The position numbers were made by a program, and so were the translations under genes. Shown here piece after piece: positions 36,933-46,183 of a DNA stretch of 64,000 nucleotides; within the stretch, counting starts at the first letter, position 1; each line of letters opens with the position of its first letter. Source of the stretch: Pseudomonas fluorescens. GTDB lineage: Bacteria; Pseudomonadota; Gammaproteobacteria; Pseudomonadales; Pseudomonadaceae. The stretch covers positions 3,154,501 through 3,218,500 of the forward strand of contig NZ_CP012831.1 of the NCBI RefSeq assembly GCF_001307275.1, read 5' to 3'. A model generated the notes under the pieces. The model saw nothing but the letters and a program-made list of their open reading frames with translations, did not search any database and was not told where the DNA came from.

Positions 36933-38059
36933 GAGGCGACCTCCGTACCGACCGTTGCACGCTTGGCCGCTTTGCGCCGCACTAGCCACAGGTAGACGCC
37001 GCTGCCGAGGACGATGATGGTGAGCACGTCGAGGGTGGCCCAGAAGATCTGCATCGGCCGGCCACCGTAGTCGCCGAAGTGCAACGGTAGAGACAGGCTC
37101 ATGACGTCCATGTACCACGGCCGCTCGGCCACCGCGGTGACCGCCAGGGTGCTGGCATCGATCAATACCGGCGTCAGCAAGTGCGAGGTCAGGTGGGTGC
37201 TGCCTTTCATGAACACGCCGTAGTGGTGTTGGCTGGAAAACAACGTGCCGGGGAAGGCGATGAAGCTAGGCTCCATGCCCGGCGCGACCTCCTTGGCGAT
37301 GTCGAGCAAGCGGGTGGCCGGGGCCAATTGCGTCAGCGGCGGGGCGTTGCGATAGGGTTCGACCATGGCGCTGAGGCTGTCGTTGCGCCAGGCGGCGATG
37401 ATCAGGTCGGCGCACGCGGCAATCACGCCGGTGACGCCCACGGTGAGCGCCCAGACCAGCGTCACCACACCGATCAGGTTATGCAGGTCGAGCCAGCGCA
37501 GGCGCGTGGATTTGTCCTGGCGCACCGTGGCGAATTTCAACCGGCGCATGAACGGCAGGTACAGGACCACGCCGGAAACGATGGCGATCACGAACAACAG
37601 CCCCATGAACGCCAGCAGCAACTTGCCCGGCAAACCCGCGAACATATCCACGTGCAGGCGCAGCATGACCATCATGAAACCGCCGTTGGCCGAGGGCATT
37701 TCCAGGGCCTCGCCAGTGCGTGCATCGAGCATGAAGGTATGGGAGGAATTGGGCTCGGTGTCCGGTGTCGGCGCCATGATGGTGAAGATGCCGTTGGGCT
37801 CGTCTTCGTCCCAGCCAAAATACTGGACCACTTCACCCGGACGATGGGCCTTGGCCTTCTCCACTAACTGCTGGAGGTCCAGGTGTGGCGTGTCGGCAGG
37901 CATCTCCCGGAACTCGGGAGCGTCGCCCAGCAGGTGTTCGATTTCATGGTGGAAGATCAACGGCAGCCCGGTGATCGCCAGCATCAGCAGGAACACCGTG
38001 CAGATCAGGCTGGTCCAGGTGTGGACGAAGGACCAGCGGCGGATGGTTTTGCTTTTCAT
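36929..38059 (-). CDS. PepSY-associated membrane protein of a siderophore locus
   Basis: A 376-residue PepSY-TM protein: four membrane segments (WTSLICTVFLLMLAITGLPLIF; LLLAFMGLLFVIAIVSGVVLYL; IGVVTLVWALTVGVTGVIAA; VLTIIVLGSGVYLWLV) with PepSY-type periplasmic loops between them. Members next to TonB receptors (FpvG/PiuB-like) are linked to iron release from, or reduction of, siderophores. It lies downstream of the fiuA-type receptor on the same strand. The start at 38059 (MKSKTIRRWSF) is supported by homology to family starts; open frame upstream runs through a REPIN. Confidence 0.82.
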   Translation of the reverse strand: MKSKTIRRWSFVHTWTSLICTVFLLMLAITGLPLIFHHEIEHLLGDAPEFREMPADTPHLDLQQLVEKAKAHRPGEVVQYFGWDEDEPNGIFTIMAPTPDTEPNSSHTFMLDARTGEALEMPSANGGFMMVMLRLHVDMFAGLPGKLLLAFMGLLFVIAIVSGVVLYLPFMRRLKFATVRQDKSTRLRWLDLHNLIGVVTLVWALTVGVTGVIAACADLIIAAWRNDSLSAMVEPYRNAPPLTQLAPATRLLDIAKEVAPGMEPSFIAFPGTLFSSQHHYGVFMKGSTHLTSHLLTPVLIDASTLAVTAVAERPWYMDVMSLSLPLHFGDYGGRPMQIFWATLDVLTIIVLGSGVYLWLVRRKAAKRATVGTEVAS

Positions 38060-38120
38060 GAGCGATCCGAATGCAAGAGGGCCTCGATGCCTGAGCCCCT
38101 TCAGTCCAGTCGTGAAACCT

Positions 38121-38205
38121 GTGGAAGCGAGCTTGCTCGCGAAAGCGGGGTGCCAGACAACATCAATGTTGACTGTTACGCCGTCTTCGCGAGCAAGCTC
38201 CCACA
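38121..38205. repeat. REPIN, family A, slightly degraded
   Basis: Left core GGAAGCGAGCTTGCTCGCG; the right core lacks four bases (GCGAGCAAGCTCCCAC). Span 85 bp. Confidence 0.85.
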
Positions 38206-38272
38206 GGGATTTCATTTGACTGGCAGGTCTCGGGTACAGGTGCCCTCAAAAGGTTTTGCAAATGCTAACCGT

Positions 38273-40711
38273 TTACCATTTGTAATTCACGCTGGCGACG
38301 ACGTTGCGTTGGTCGCCGTAGTAGCAGTAGAAGCCATCGCAAGTGGACAGGTAGTCCTTGTTGAAAATGTTCTTCGCGTCCACCGCCACCGTGACGCCTT
38401 TGAGGGTCTTGTTCAAACGCCCGAGATCGTAGTGGGCCGAGGCGTCGTACACGGTATAGGAGCCGACATGGCCCCAATCGGTGTTGGTGGTATTGCCGTA
38501 GGTGTCGCCGACATAGCGCACACCGGCACCGACACCGAAGCCATCCAGCGGGCCGTTGTGCCAGGTGTAGTCCGCCCAGGCGGTGGCCTGGTTGCGCGGT
38601 ACCTGGGCCATGCGCTTGCCTTTTTCAGCGGCGGTACCCTTGGTGATTTCACTGTCGTTGTAGGTGTAGGAGCCGATGAGCTTCAGGTTGTCGGTCACAT
38701 CGCCCGAGGCTTCCAGTTCCAGGCCGCGCACCTGGACTTCACCCACTTGGCGGGTGACGTTGTTTTCGGTCACGGAGTTGTTTTTCTGGGTCAGGTCGAA
38801 CACCGCGGCGGTCAGCAAGGTCTTGGTGCCCGGCGGTTGATACTTGATACCGGCTTCGTACTGCTCGCCTTCTGTTGGCTTGAACGCTTCGGTGCTGTTG
38901 ACGGTTGAACCGGCCGCTGCCTGGAACGACTGGGCGAAGGAAATGTAGGGCGTCACACCGTTATCGAAGACGTAGCTCAACGCCGCGTTGCCGCTGAATT
39001 TCTTGTCGCGCTGGGTGTTGGTGACGTTGTTCTGGTTGTGGAATTCGGTGCCGGTGTGAATCCAGTCTTCACGGCCGCCGAGGGTCAGGCGCCAGTTGTC
39101 CAGGGCGATCTGGTCCTGGACATACAGGCCGGTCTGGTTGGTCTTCTGGTTGTAGTCATACATGGTGAAATACTGGACGTTGGAGAAATCCTGTCCGTAA
39201 GTCGGGTTGTGGATGTTGCTGGTCGGCACGCCGGTCGAGCCCCACAACCAACGCGAATTGCTGTTGGAGCGCTGGTGATCCAGGCCCAGCAACAGGGTGT
39301 GATTGAGGGCGCCGGTCTGGAAGTCGGCCTGGAAATTGTTGTCCACGGCGAACTGGCTGATGTCTTCGTCAACGACACTGGCGCTGCGCTTGATGGTGCC
39401 ATCGGCGCTGACTGCTTCCTCAGGCCCCGCCGGCCAGAACTGCCCGCCAGCGGAGATGCCCTGGGTTTCCAGGTCGCTCTTGGTGTAGCGCAGGTTCTGG
39501 CGGAACTGCCAGGTGTCGTTCAGACGGTGTTCGAACGCATAGCCGAGGGCGTAGTAGGTACGGTCGTAGAATTCCCAATCCGGATCGCCGAGGTTCTTGT
39601 GGTGGGAAATCTTGCCTGCTGGCGAGGACAGCTTGGTGCCTTGCAGCGGCAGGAATTGCCCGGTGATGCCGGTGTCGTCGCGGGTGTACTGGGACAGGAA
39701 GGTCAGGCGCGTGTCGTCGTTGATGTTCCAGGTCAGGCTCGGCGCGAGGTTGTAGCGCTTGTCCGGGATGTGGTCGACCTGGGAGTTGCTGTCGCGCACG
39801 GTGCCGCTGACCCGATAGAGGAACTGGCCTTCGTCATCGACTTTGCCGGTGCTGTCGAAGTTGATCTGCTTATGTTCGTAGCTGCCGGCCTGCAGCTCGA
39901 CCTCATGGCTGCTTTCGGCCTGTGGGCGACGGCTGACCATGTCCAGCATGCCGCCAGGTGGCGTCTGGCCGTAGACCGAGGAGGCCGGGCCACGCAGCAC
40001 GGCGATGCGCTCAAGGTTCCAGGGCTCGATTTTCGGCGTGATGTAGTTGCCCTTGGGCAGCGGCAGGCCATCAAGGAATTGGGTCGGTACGAAGCCGCGC
40101 ACCAGCAGCCAGTCGTTGCGCGAATCCGAGCCGTAGCCGCTGCTTTGCACGCCGGCGGTGTAGCGCAGGGCGTCATTGAGGTTGAGGACAGAACGGTCCT
40201 CCATCTGTTGGCGGGTGACCACGGAGACGGAGCGCGGCAGTTCGACGATCGGCGTGTCGGTCTTGGTGCCAGCGGCGGTGCGGGTGGCGACGTAGCTCTC
40301 GGTCGGGCCCCACGCGGTTTCGCTGAGACCGGCGCCGATCACGCTGGTTTCCGGCAAGGCCATGACGCCTTCAGGTAAGGCCACCAGGCTGTAGGTGCCA
40401 GCGCTGCTTTGTTCCAGTTGCAGGCCGGTGCCGCGCAAGGCCTCGCGCAATGCGCCGGTGGCGTCGAACTGGCCCTGGACCGGGGCCGAGGTCTTGCCCG
40501 AGGCCAGGGACGGATTCAGGCTCAGTGCGAGGCCGGCCTGGCTGGCGATCTGGTTCAGGGTGCTGGCCAGGGGCGCGGCGGGCAGGTTGTAGGTGCGCAC
40601 GCTTGTGGTTTGTTCGGCGGCCAGCAGCGGGGCGCTGGTCAACGGGACGGCGAAGGCAATGGCAACGGCCAACAGGCTGGGGCGCAACAGGGTGTCTAGC
40701 GGGCGGGACAT
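38273..40711 (-). CDS. fiuA: TonB-dependent ferrichrome-type siderophore receptor, FiuA-like
   Basis: An 812-residue outer-membrane receptor. Signal peptide ends PLTSAPLLAAEQ. An STN signalling domain (about 40-115, TYNLPAAPLASTLNQIASQAG) is followed by the plug (about 140-260, with ELPRSVSVVTRQQMEDR and LRGPASSVYGQTPPGG) and a 22-strand barrel that ends NVVASVNYKW with the terminal aromatic residue. The STN domain and the adjacent anti-sigma and sigma genes show a cell-surface signalling receptor. The name FiuA rests on the order fiuIRA beside creBCD recalled from P. aeruginosa, so the ligand is likely a hydroxamate such as ferrichrome. AGGAG precedes the start. Confidence 0.82.
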   Translation of the reverse strand: MSRPLDTLLRPSLLAVAIAFAVPLTSAPLLAAEQTTSVRTYNLPAAPLASTLNQIASQAGLALSLNPSLASGKTSAPVQGQFDATGALREALRGTGLQLEQSSAGTYSLVALPEGVMALPETSVIGAGLSETAWGPTESYVATRTAAGTKTDTPIVELPRSVSVVTRQQMEDRSVLNLNDALRYTAGVQSSGYGSDSRNDWLLVRGFVPTQFLDGLPLPKGNYITPKIEPWNLERIAVLRGPASSVYGQTPPGGMLDMVSRRPQAESSHEVELQAGSYEHKQINFDSTGKVDDEGQFLYRVSGTVRDSNSQVDHIPDKRYNLAPSLTWNINDDTRLTFLSQYTRDDTGITGQFLPLQGTKLSSPAGKISHHKNLGDPDWEFYDRTYYALGYAFEHRLNDTWQFRQNLRYTKSDLETQGISAGGQFWPAGPEEAVSADGTIKRSASVVDEDISQFAVDNNFQADFQTGALNHTLLLGLDHQRSNSNSRWLWGSTGVPTSNIHNPTYGQDFSNVQYFTMYDYNQKTNQTGLYVQDQIALDNWRLTLGGREDWIHTGTEFHNQNNVTNTQRDKKFSGNAALSYVFDNGVTPYISFAQSFQAAAGSTVNSTEAFKPTEGEQYEAGIKYQPPGTKTLLTAAVFDLTQKNNSVTENNVTRQVGEVQVRGLELEASGDVTDNLKLIGSYTYNDSEITKGTAAEKGKRMAQVPRNQATAWADYTWHNGPLDGFGVGAGVRYVGDTYGNTTNTDWGHVGSYTVYDASAHYDLGRLNKTLKGVTVAVDAKNIFNKDYLSTCDGFYCYYGDQRNVVASVNYKW

Positions 40712-40842
40712 ACGGCGGCTCCTGAATGGAAATATTTCTCAATTGCCTGGGTGCCGGATGAAAGTCGAAAAGTGATAGGGCTGGATGAAAATAATTTAGA
40801 TTCGTTTTGCAGCTGGTGGCTTTGTGGTGAAGCGAATGGCCT

Positions 40843-40918
40843 CATCGCGAGCAAGCTCGCTCCCACAGGATGATTCGTGGGCGACCCGGTCAATGTGGGA
40901 GCGAGCTTGCTCGCGATG
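40843..40918. repeat. REP pair, family A, reversed order (- then +)
   Basis: Back-to-back cores in the gap between the anti-sigma gene and the receptor gene. Confidence 0.87.
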
Positions 40919-40942
40919 AGGCCATCACTGACACAAAGCCAT

Positions 40943-41914
40943 TCAGGGCTTGGCTTCAGCCCGTGGCCCCACCACCACCCACCACCGCGTGTGATGCTCG
41001 ACCTGCACCGGCAAGGTCGGCAGCAGGGCGGTCAGCGCCAGGTCGGTGTCGTGCAGCGGGAAACTGCCGGTGATGCGCAGGTCGGCCACTTGTGGCTCGA
41101 CACCGAGGTAGCCGCGCCGGTAACGCCCCAACTCATGGATCAGGTCTTCAAGGCGGGTGTTGTCCACCACCAGCATGCCGCGGGTCCAGGCATCGGCGCC
41201 GGGGCTCAGGGCAACGGTCGGCCCGAGGCCGTCGCGACGCATCAGCACTTGTTGGCCTTCGCGCAGGATCTGTTCGCTGTCCGTGGCCTGGGGATGCGCC
41301 GCCACGGCGGATTTCAACACGCTCAGGCGCGTGCCTTCGTCTTCACGCTTGACCAGGAATCGTGTGCCCAACGCGCGCAGGCGGCCTTCGCGGGTCTCGA
41401 CGATGAACGGGCGCGGGTCGTCGTGGCCGGTTTCCACCAGGATTTCGCCTTCCTGCAGGACGATACGGCGCTGCTTGTCATCGAAGCGCACGTCCAGCGC
41501 ACTGTGGGTGTTGAGGTTGATCAGCGTGCCGTCGCTCAGGCGCAGGGTGCGTTGCTCGCCTGTCGCGGTGCGCTGATCGGCCAGCCAGTAATCCAGCGGC
41601 AGACGTTCACTGGCAAACAACGCCAGGCCGATGACCGCGACAACGCTGGCCAGGCCGCTGCCGATCTTGCGTATCCGTCGACGAATGCTCACCCGCGATT
41701 GCAGCAACGCCGCCCGCGCCGGCCCGTTGGCCACGCTGAAGCGCTGGTCGAGCATGCCCAATTGCCGCCATGCCCGGGCGTGTTCTTCATCGGCGGCATG
41801 CCAGCGGGCGAACGCTTCATGCTCCTGGGCGTTGCTCGTGTCCAAAGACAACTGCCAGGCAATGGCGGCATCCAGCACGCTGGCCGAGACCGGTTTGGCA
41901 TGGGCCTGGCTCAT
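40943..41914 (-). CDS. fiuR: FecR-type anti-sigma regulator
   Basis: A 323-residue FecR-family protein. The N-terminal cytoplasmic domain has the usual AIAWQLSLDTSNAQEHEAFARWHAADEEHARAW pattern (read in parts), a single membrane segment GSGLASVVAVIGLALFASER, then a periplasmic FecR domain (RTLRLSDGTLINLNTHSAL, EGEILVETG). It transmits siderophore binding from the receptor STN domain to the sigma factor. The start overlaps the sigma stop by four bases. Name by analogy with the P. aeruginosa fiu locus. Confidence 0.85.
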   Translation of the reverse strand: MSQAHAKPVSASVLDAAIAWQLSLDTSNAQEHEAFARWHAADEEHARAWRQLGMLDQRFSVANGPARAALLQSRVSIRRRIRKIGSGLASVVAVIGLALFASERLPLDYWLADQRTATGEQRTLRLSDGTLINLNTHSALDVRFDDKQRRIVLQEGEILVETGHDDPRPFIVETREGRLRALGTRFLVKREDEGTRLSVLKSAVAAHPQATDSEQILREGQQVLMRRDGLGPTVALSPGADAWTRGMLVVDNTRLEDLIHELGRYRRGYLGVEPQVADLRITGSFPLHDTDLALTALLPTLPVQVEHHTRWWVVVGPRAEAKP

Positions 41915-42429
41915 GTCGGTTCACCGTACAGGGCGATGTAGCACTGTCGGATGCCCTGGGCCAGGTACTGCCGTACCCGCGGCACCGAAACCCCCAGGCG
42001 CTCGGCGATTTCGGCGTGGCCGAGGCCGTCGAGGCGGTTATAGAGGAAGGCTGCACGGGCCTTGCTCGACAGTTTGCCGAGCAGGCGATCGATGGCCTTG
42101 AGGTCTTCCAGGATGATTTGCTGTTCTTCCACCGAGGGCTGCTCGGCCTCGGGGATCAGCATCAGTTCGGTGAGGTAAGCCTGCTCCAATGCCGCTCGAC
42201 GGAAATAATCGAACAACAGGCCCTTGGCGATGGCCACCAGAAATGCCCGGGGCTCGCGGGGCGTCTTCAGGTCCTCGCGTCCCAGCAAGCGCACAAAAGT
42301 GTCCTGGCTCAGGTCTTCCGCCCGGTGCGCACACGCCACGTTGCGTCGCAGCCATGCCAATAGCCAAGCGCGATGGTCACGGTACAACGCACCAACCAAA
42401 TCACTGTGGGGGCTAGGAACTGACGACAC
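41911..42429 (-). CDS. fiuI: FecI-type ECF sigma factor
   Basis: A 172-residue ECF sigma factor. Region 2 is HRAEDLSQDTFVRLLGRED with AFLVAIAKGLLFDYFRR; region 4 is RLDGLGHAEIAERLGVSV. It should direct transcription of the receptor gene when the siderophore is bound. The start is GTG at 42429; no ATG is available in the right place and the ribosome site is poor. It is co-transcribed and coupled with fiuR. Confidence 0.85.
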   Translation of the reverse strand: MSSVPSPHSDLVGALYRDHRAWLLAWLRRNVACAHRAEDLSQDTFVRLLGREDLKTPREPRAFLVAIAKGLLFDYFRRAALEQAYLTELMLIPEAEQPSVEEQQIILEDLKAIDRLLGKLSSKARAAFLYNRLDGLGHAEIAERLGVSVPRVRQYLAQGIRQCYIALYGEPT

Positions 42430-42449
42430 GGAGCATCACCGATGTTTTA

Positions 42450-42468
42450 AGTAACGAGAATTGTTCGC
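42450..42468. promoter_or_regulatory. Possible Fur box upstream of the ECF sigma gene
   Basis: GCGAACAATTCTCGTTACT on the minus strand matches about 10 of 19 positions of the Fur consensus. Position, 21-39 bases upstream of the start codon, is right, but the match is weak. Confidence 0.3.
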
Positions 42469-42547
42469 GATTGTGGCAGAGGCGGGGGCGGGAAAGCAAT
42501 TGGCGCTGGTCGGGCAGTGCAGGTAAGGAAATTGAGGCCGGGTTCTG

Positions 42548-42637
42548 TGTGGGAGCGAGCTTGCTCGCGATAGCGGCAGGTCAGTCAACATCAATGCTGA
42601 CTGACAGTACGCCATCGCGAGCAAGCTCGCTCCCACA
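42548..42637. repeat. REPIN, family A
   Basis: Paired inverted cores, 90-bp span, inner CAGTCAACATCAATGCTGAC. Confidence 0.9.
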
Positions 42638-42655
42638 GGGTAGTGTGTTCATCTT

Positions 42656-43363
42656 TCAAAGCGAAGGCGCCTGTTGCCGCCGTTTCCACTGGCCCAGGCG
42701 CTGTTGCAGGTCAAGCGGGCTGTGGATCTGTTGCTGGCGGGCGCGGCTGAACAGGATCAGCGCCAGTTCCGCCGTGGCCAGGGCGTCGGCGCTGGCGTTG
42801 TGGCGGTCGAAGACTTGCAGCTTGAACCAGTCGATCCACTCGTCCAGGCCGGACTTGCGCAGGTTGGCTTGTGGACAAAGCATCGGGGCCAGGTCCGCCA
42901 CGTCGAGGAACGGATGCTGCAGGCGATAGCCCAGATGGTCTTTCAAGGCGCGCCCGAGCATGTGGGAATCGAACGGCGCGTGAAAGGCCAGCAGCGGGCT
43001 GTCGCCCACGAACGCCATGAACGCCAGCAGCGCCTCGGCCGGGTCGCTGCCGGCGGCGATGGCACTGGGCGCCAGGCCATGGATCAACACACTGGGCCCG
43101 AGCTTTTGCTGATTGCACTGCAAGGTACGTTCGAATTGCTGGCTGAAGTCGATGGCACCGTCTTCGATGACCACCGCGCCGATGGACAGCACTTGGTCCT
43201 TGTTCAGGTTCAACCCGGTGGTTTCCAGGTCCAGGACGACCCAGCGTTGCGCCCGCAGGTCGCCTTCGCCCAGTGGCGAAGGCGCGGGCAGGCGCTCCAG
43301 GCGCTGCTGCAGCGCGTCGGGCAATGTCGGCTGGGCCGGGCGCAGCCAGGAAAACAGGTTCAC
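42656..43363 (-). CDS. DnaQ-like 3'-5' exonuclease
   Basis: A 235-residue DEDDh exonuclease: ExoI VVLDLETTGLN, ExoII LLAFHAPFDSHML, ExoIII VFDRHNASADALATAEL with the His-Asn-Ala-Asp order. It resembles the epsilon proofreading subunit but stands alone. It starts with GTG, overlapping the stop of the cNMP/CBS protein (GTGA), a coupling common in pseudomonads, where the pair recurs as a unit. The substrate is unknown. Confidence 0.85.
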   Translation of the reverse strand: MNLFSWLRPAQPTLPDALQQRLERLPAPSPLGEGDLRAQRWVVLDLETTGLNLNKDQVLSIGAVVIEDGAIDFSQQFERTLQCNQQKLGPSVLIHGLAPSAIAAGSDPAEALLAFMAFVGDSPLLAFHAPFDSHMLGRALKDHLGYRLQHPFLDVADLAPMLCPQANLRKSGLDEWIDWFKLQVFDRHNASADALATAELALILFSRARQQQIHSPLDLQQRLGQWKRRQQAPSL

Positions 43364-45300
43364 AACTGATACCTCAGCGTCAGGCTGCTTTGCAGGCGTT
43401 GGGCCTGGCGCAGGGATTCGCGCAGGATGCGTCGGTCCAGATGGTTGAGGCTGTCGGGGTCGACGCGGTTGGAATAGGGCAGGTTCTCGCGGGTTTGCAG
43501 TTGGTGTTGTTGCATGCGAGTCTGCTGGATGAAGTGATAGGCCTCTTCATAGGCCGCGCCATCGAGCGGTTCGATCACTTCCTTGACGACCAGTTGCCGC
43601 AGGCGTTCCAGGGTATTGTTGGCTTCGATGCCGTTGGCCAGGGCCAGCAGGCGGGCGCCGTCGACGAAGGGCGTCAGGCCCTGCACTTTCAAGTCCAGGG
43701 TCGCCTTTTCGCCATTCTTGCGGCTCAGCACGAAGTCCCTGAAGCGTCCCACCGGTGGGCGATGACGCAGCGCATTCTCGGCCATCATGCGCTGGAACAG
43801 GCGATTGTCGGCCACTTGACCAAGGATCTGCTGGCGCAACTGCTCGCAACCTTGCTCATCGCCCCAGACCACCCGCAAGTCGAAATAGATGCTCGAGCCC
43901 AGCAGGTTTTCCGGCGTCGCTTCGCGAATGAATGACGCGAAGCGCCGGGCCCATTCGGCGCGGGACAGGCACAGCTCGGGGTTGCCGGCCATGATGTTGC
44001 CCTTGCACAAGGTGAAGCCGCACAGGGCCAGGCTCTGGTTGATCTGTTGGGCGATGGGCAGCAGCAGGCCGCGGATCTGCGCGGCATGGGCGGCGTCCCG
44101 GGCTTCGAACAATATGCCGTTGTCCTGGTCGGTGTGCAGGGTTTGCTCGCGCCGGCCTTCACTGCCGAAACACAGCCAACTGAACGGCACACCCGGGTCG
44201 CCTTTGTCGGCCAGGGTCAGCTCGATGACGCGGCACACCGTGTGGTCGTTGAGCAGGGTGATGATGTGGGTGATCTGGGTCGACGACGCACCGTGGGCCA
44301 GCATGCGCTCCACCAGTTGGCCGATCTCGCCGCGCAGGGCCACGAGGTTTTCCACCCTGGGGGCGTTGCGGATGGTCCGGGCCAGGTGCACCAGGTCGAC
44401 GCGCTGCAAGGAAAACAGATCGCGCTCCGAGACCACGCCACACAAGCGCTGATCCTTGACCAGGCAGACGTGGGCGATGTGGCGCTCGGTCATGGCGATG
44501 GCCGCGTCGAAGGCGCTGTGGTCCGGCGAAAGGAAGAAGGGGGCCTGGGTCATGTGGCCTGCGATGGCCTGGGAAAAGTCCCCGGAACCATCGGCCACCA
44601 CCTGCCGCAGGTCGCGCAAAGTGAAAATTCCCACCGGCGCCTTTTGCTCATTGACCACCACGATGCTGCCGACCTGCTGCTCGTGCATCAGTTTCACGGC
44701 TTCGCGCAGCGGCGTGTCCGGGCTGCAGCTCACTGGATGGCGCATCGCCAGTTCACCCAGCCGCGTATTGAGGGAGTACTGGGTGCCCAGGGTTTGCGCG
44801 GATTTCTGCTGGACCTGTTGGTTGACCTGGTCGAGCAGGCTGCTGACCCCGCGCAGGGCGAAATCGCGAAACGGGGCGGACAGGGCGAAGAGCTTGATGA
44901 AGGCCAGTTTGTTCAGTTGCAGGCAGAACGTGTCTTCGCCGGCCCGATGCTCGGTGCGCGTGGCCCGCTCGCCCAGCAGCGCGGCCAGGGGGAAACATTC
45001 GCCGGTGGTGATCTCGAAGGTGGTCTCGGTGCCACCCTTGGCCGAATGCGGGCGTTCGCCCACCACCCGGCCCTGCTTGACGATGTAAAAGTGCTCCACC
45101 GGGCCGTCGGCCGGTTTGATGATGGTGTCGCCCGGGGCGTAGAAACGCAGCAGGCATTGCTCCACCAGATAGGCCAGGTGGGCGTTTTCCATTTGATTGA
45201 ACGGCGGAAAGCGCTGGAGAAACTGCAGCGTCCCCTGGATGTTTTGCAACACCGCGGTTTTCCCTGCCTGGATGAAGGCGTCCGCTTTTTTCATAACCAT
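43360..45300 (-). CDS. cNMP-binding/CBS/DUF294 nucleotidyltransferase-like protein
   Basis: A 646-residue protein with, in order, a cyclic-nucleotide-binding-type domain (about 30-145, LLRFYAPGDTIIKPADG), a CBS pair (about 185-305, MRHPVSCSPDTPLREAV and SERDLFSLQ), a DUF294 nucleotidyltransferase domain with GSEGRREQTLHTDQDNG (about 385), and the DUF294 C-terminal helical domain. The GSxGRxE...DxD pattern resembles GlnD/GlnE-type enzymes, so it may adenylylate or uridylylate a partner under control of a ligand. It is coupled to the exonuclease and diverges from a response regulator. Such genes often sit near acetate metabolism in this genus. Confidence 0.83.
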   Translation of the reverse strand: MVMKKADAFIQAGKTAVLQNIQGTLQFLQRFPPFNQMENAHLAYLVEQCLLRFYAPGDTIIKPADGPVEHFYIVKQGRVVGERPHSAKGGTETTFEITTGECFPLAALLGERATRTEHRAGEDTFCLQLNKLAFIKLFALSAPFRDFALRGVSSLLDQVNQQVQQKSAQTLGTQYSLNTRLGELAMRHPVSCSPDTPLREAVKLMHEQQVGSIVVVNEQKAPVGIFTLRDLRQVVADGSGDFSQAIAGHMTQAPFFLSPDHSAFDAAIAMTERHIAHVCLVKDQRLCGVVSERDLFSLQRVDLVHLARTIRNAPRVENLVALRGEIGQLVERMLAHGASSTQITHIITLLNDHTVCRVIELTLADKGDPGVPFSWLCFGSEGRREQTLHTDQDNGILFEARDAAHAAQIRGLLLPIAQQINQSLALCGFTLCKGNIMAGNPELCLSRAEWARRFASFIREATPENLLGSSIYFDLRVVWGDEQGCEQLRQQILGQVADNRLFQRMMAENALRHRPPVGRFRDFVLSRKNGEKATLDLKVQGLTPFVDGARLLALANGIEANNTLERLRQLVVKEVIEPLDGAAYEEAYHFIQQTRMQQHQLQTRENLPYSNRVDPDSLNHLDRRILRESLRQAQRLQSSLTLRYQL

Positions 45301-45553
45301 TACGCAGTCTTATTCGAATTGTTGTGGTCGGATCTGTTCTCCATGGTCGGCCCCTCAGCGCGGGGTGCCCATTGGACGTAAGTCTAGGTCGCGGCCTAAG
45401 GGCCGGACTCACAGAAAAGTCTTACGCCAGGCGTCAGAAAAATCTTCATTGAATGTTCTTGGAAAAAAATCCGACGAAGTGCACATTGAAGCGCCGCAGA
45501 ACGATGTCTGACCACTGTGCCAGGGGATCGATTTAAAGAACGTAGAGAGCACC

Positions 45554-46000
45554 ATGTCCGACCACGATATTTTGAGTGACGCCGAGCGCGAGGCGCTGAG
45601 TGCCGTCATGTTGGAACCTGACTTGCCGCCGCAGCGCGTCTTGATCGTTGATGACGATAAGGACGCCCGTGAGCTGTTGTCGGAGATCCTGGCATTGGAC
45701 GGGATTCACTGCATGACCGCCGCCAGCGGCGAAACGGCACTCAAGATGCTGGAAACCAAGCCGTCGATCGGCCTGCTGATCACCGACCTGCGCATGGGCA
45801 ATGTCGATGGCCTGGAACTGGTCCGCCTGGTGCGCGAGTCCGAGCGGGCAGCGCTGCCGATCATCATCGTGTCAGGCGATGCCGACGTGAAGGACGCCAT
45901 CGAAGCCATGCACTTGAGCGTGGTGGACTTTCTGCTCAAGCCGATCGATACCGACAAACTGCTGGGGTTGGTCAAGCATGAGTTGGGGATGGATCTTTAA
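45554..46000 (+). CDS. Stand-alone receiver-domain response regulator
   Basis: A 148-residue protein with one receiver domain: DDDKDARE acidic pocket, phosphoacceptor Asp78 (LITDLRMGN) and Lys in FLLKPIDTD. The first 25 residues are an extra N-terminal tail. There is no output domain and no kinase nearby, so it acts through protein contacts or in a phosphorelay. It diverges from the cNMP/CBS/DUF294 gene and ends before a REPIN and a strong terminator. Its partner cannot be read from the sequence. Confidence 0.83.
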   Translation: MSDHDILSDAEREALSAVMLEPDLPPQRVLIVDDDKDARELLSEILALDGIHCMTAASGETALKMLETKPSIGLLITDLRMGNVDGLELVRLVRESERAALPIIIVSGDADVKDAIEAMHLSVVDFLLKPIDTDKLLGLVKHELGMDL

Positions 46001-46031
46001 GACCGTCCGCCGAGGACTGGCGTCATTCAAA

Positions 46032-46121
46032 TGTGGGAGCGAGCTTGCTCGCGATGGCGGCCTGACATTCAACATCTCCATTGACTGCCACACCGCTATC
46101 GCGAGCAAGCTCGCTCCCACA
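46032..46121. repeat. REPIN, family A
   Basis: Paired inverted cores, 90-bp span, inner ATTCAACATCTCCATTGACT. Confidence 0.9.
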
Positions 46122-46130
46122 GGGGCATGA

Positions 46131-46163
46131 AAAAGCCCTGATCTTTCGATCAGGGCTTTTTTT
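46131..46163. terminator. Bidirectional terminator between the response regulator and glcB
   Basis: Perfect 12-bp stem AAAAGCCCTGAT / ATCAGGGCTTTT with loop CTTTCG and T-tracts on both strands. Confidence 0.93.
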
Positions 46164-46183
46164 GTGCCGCGTCTACCGCTCAA

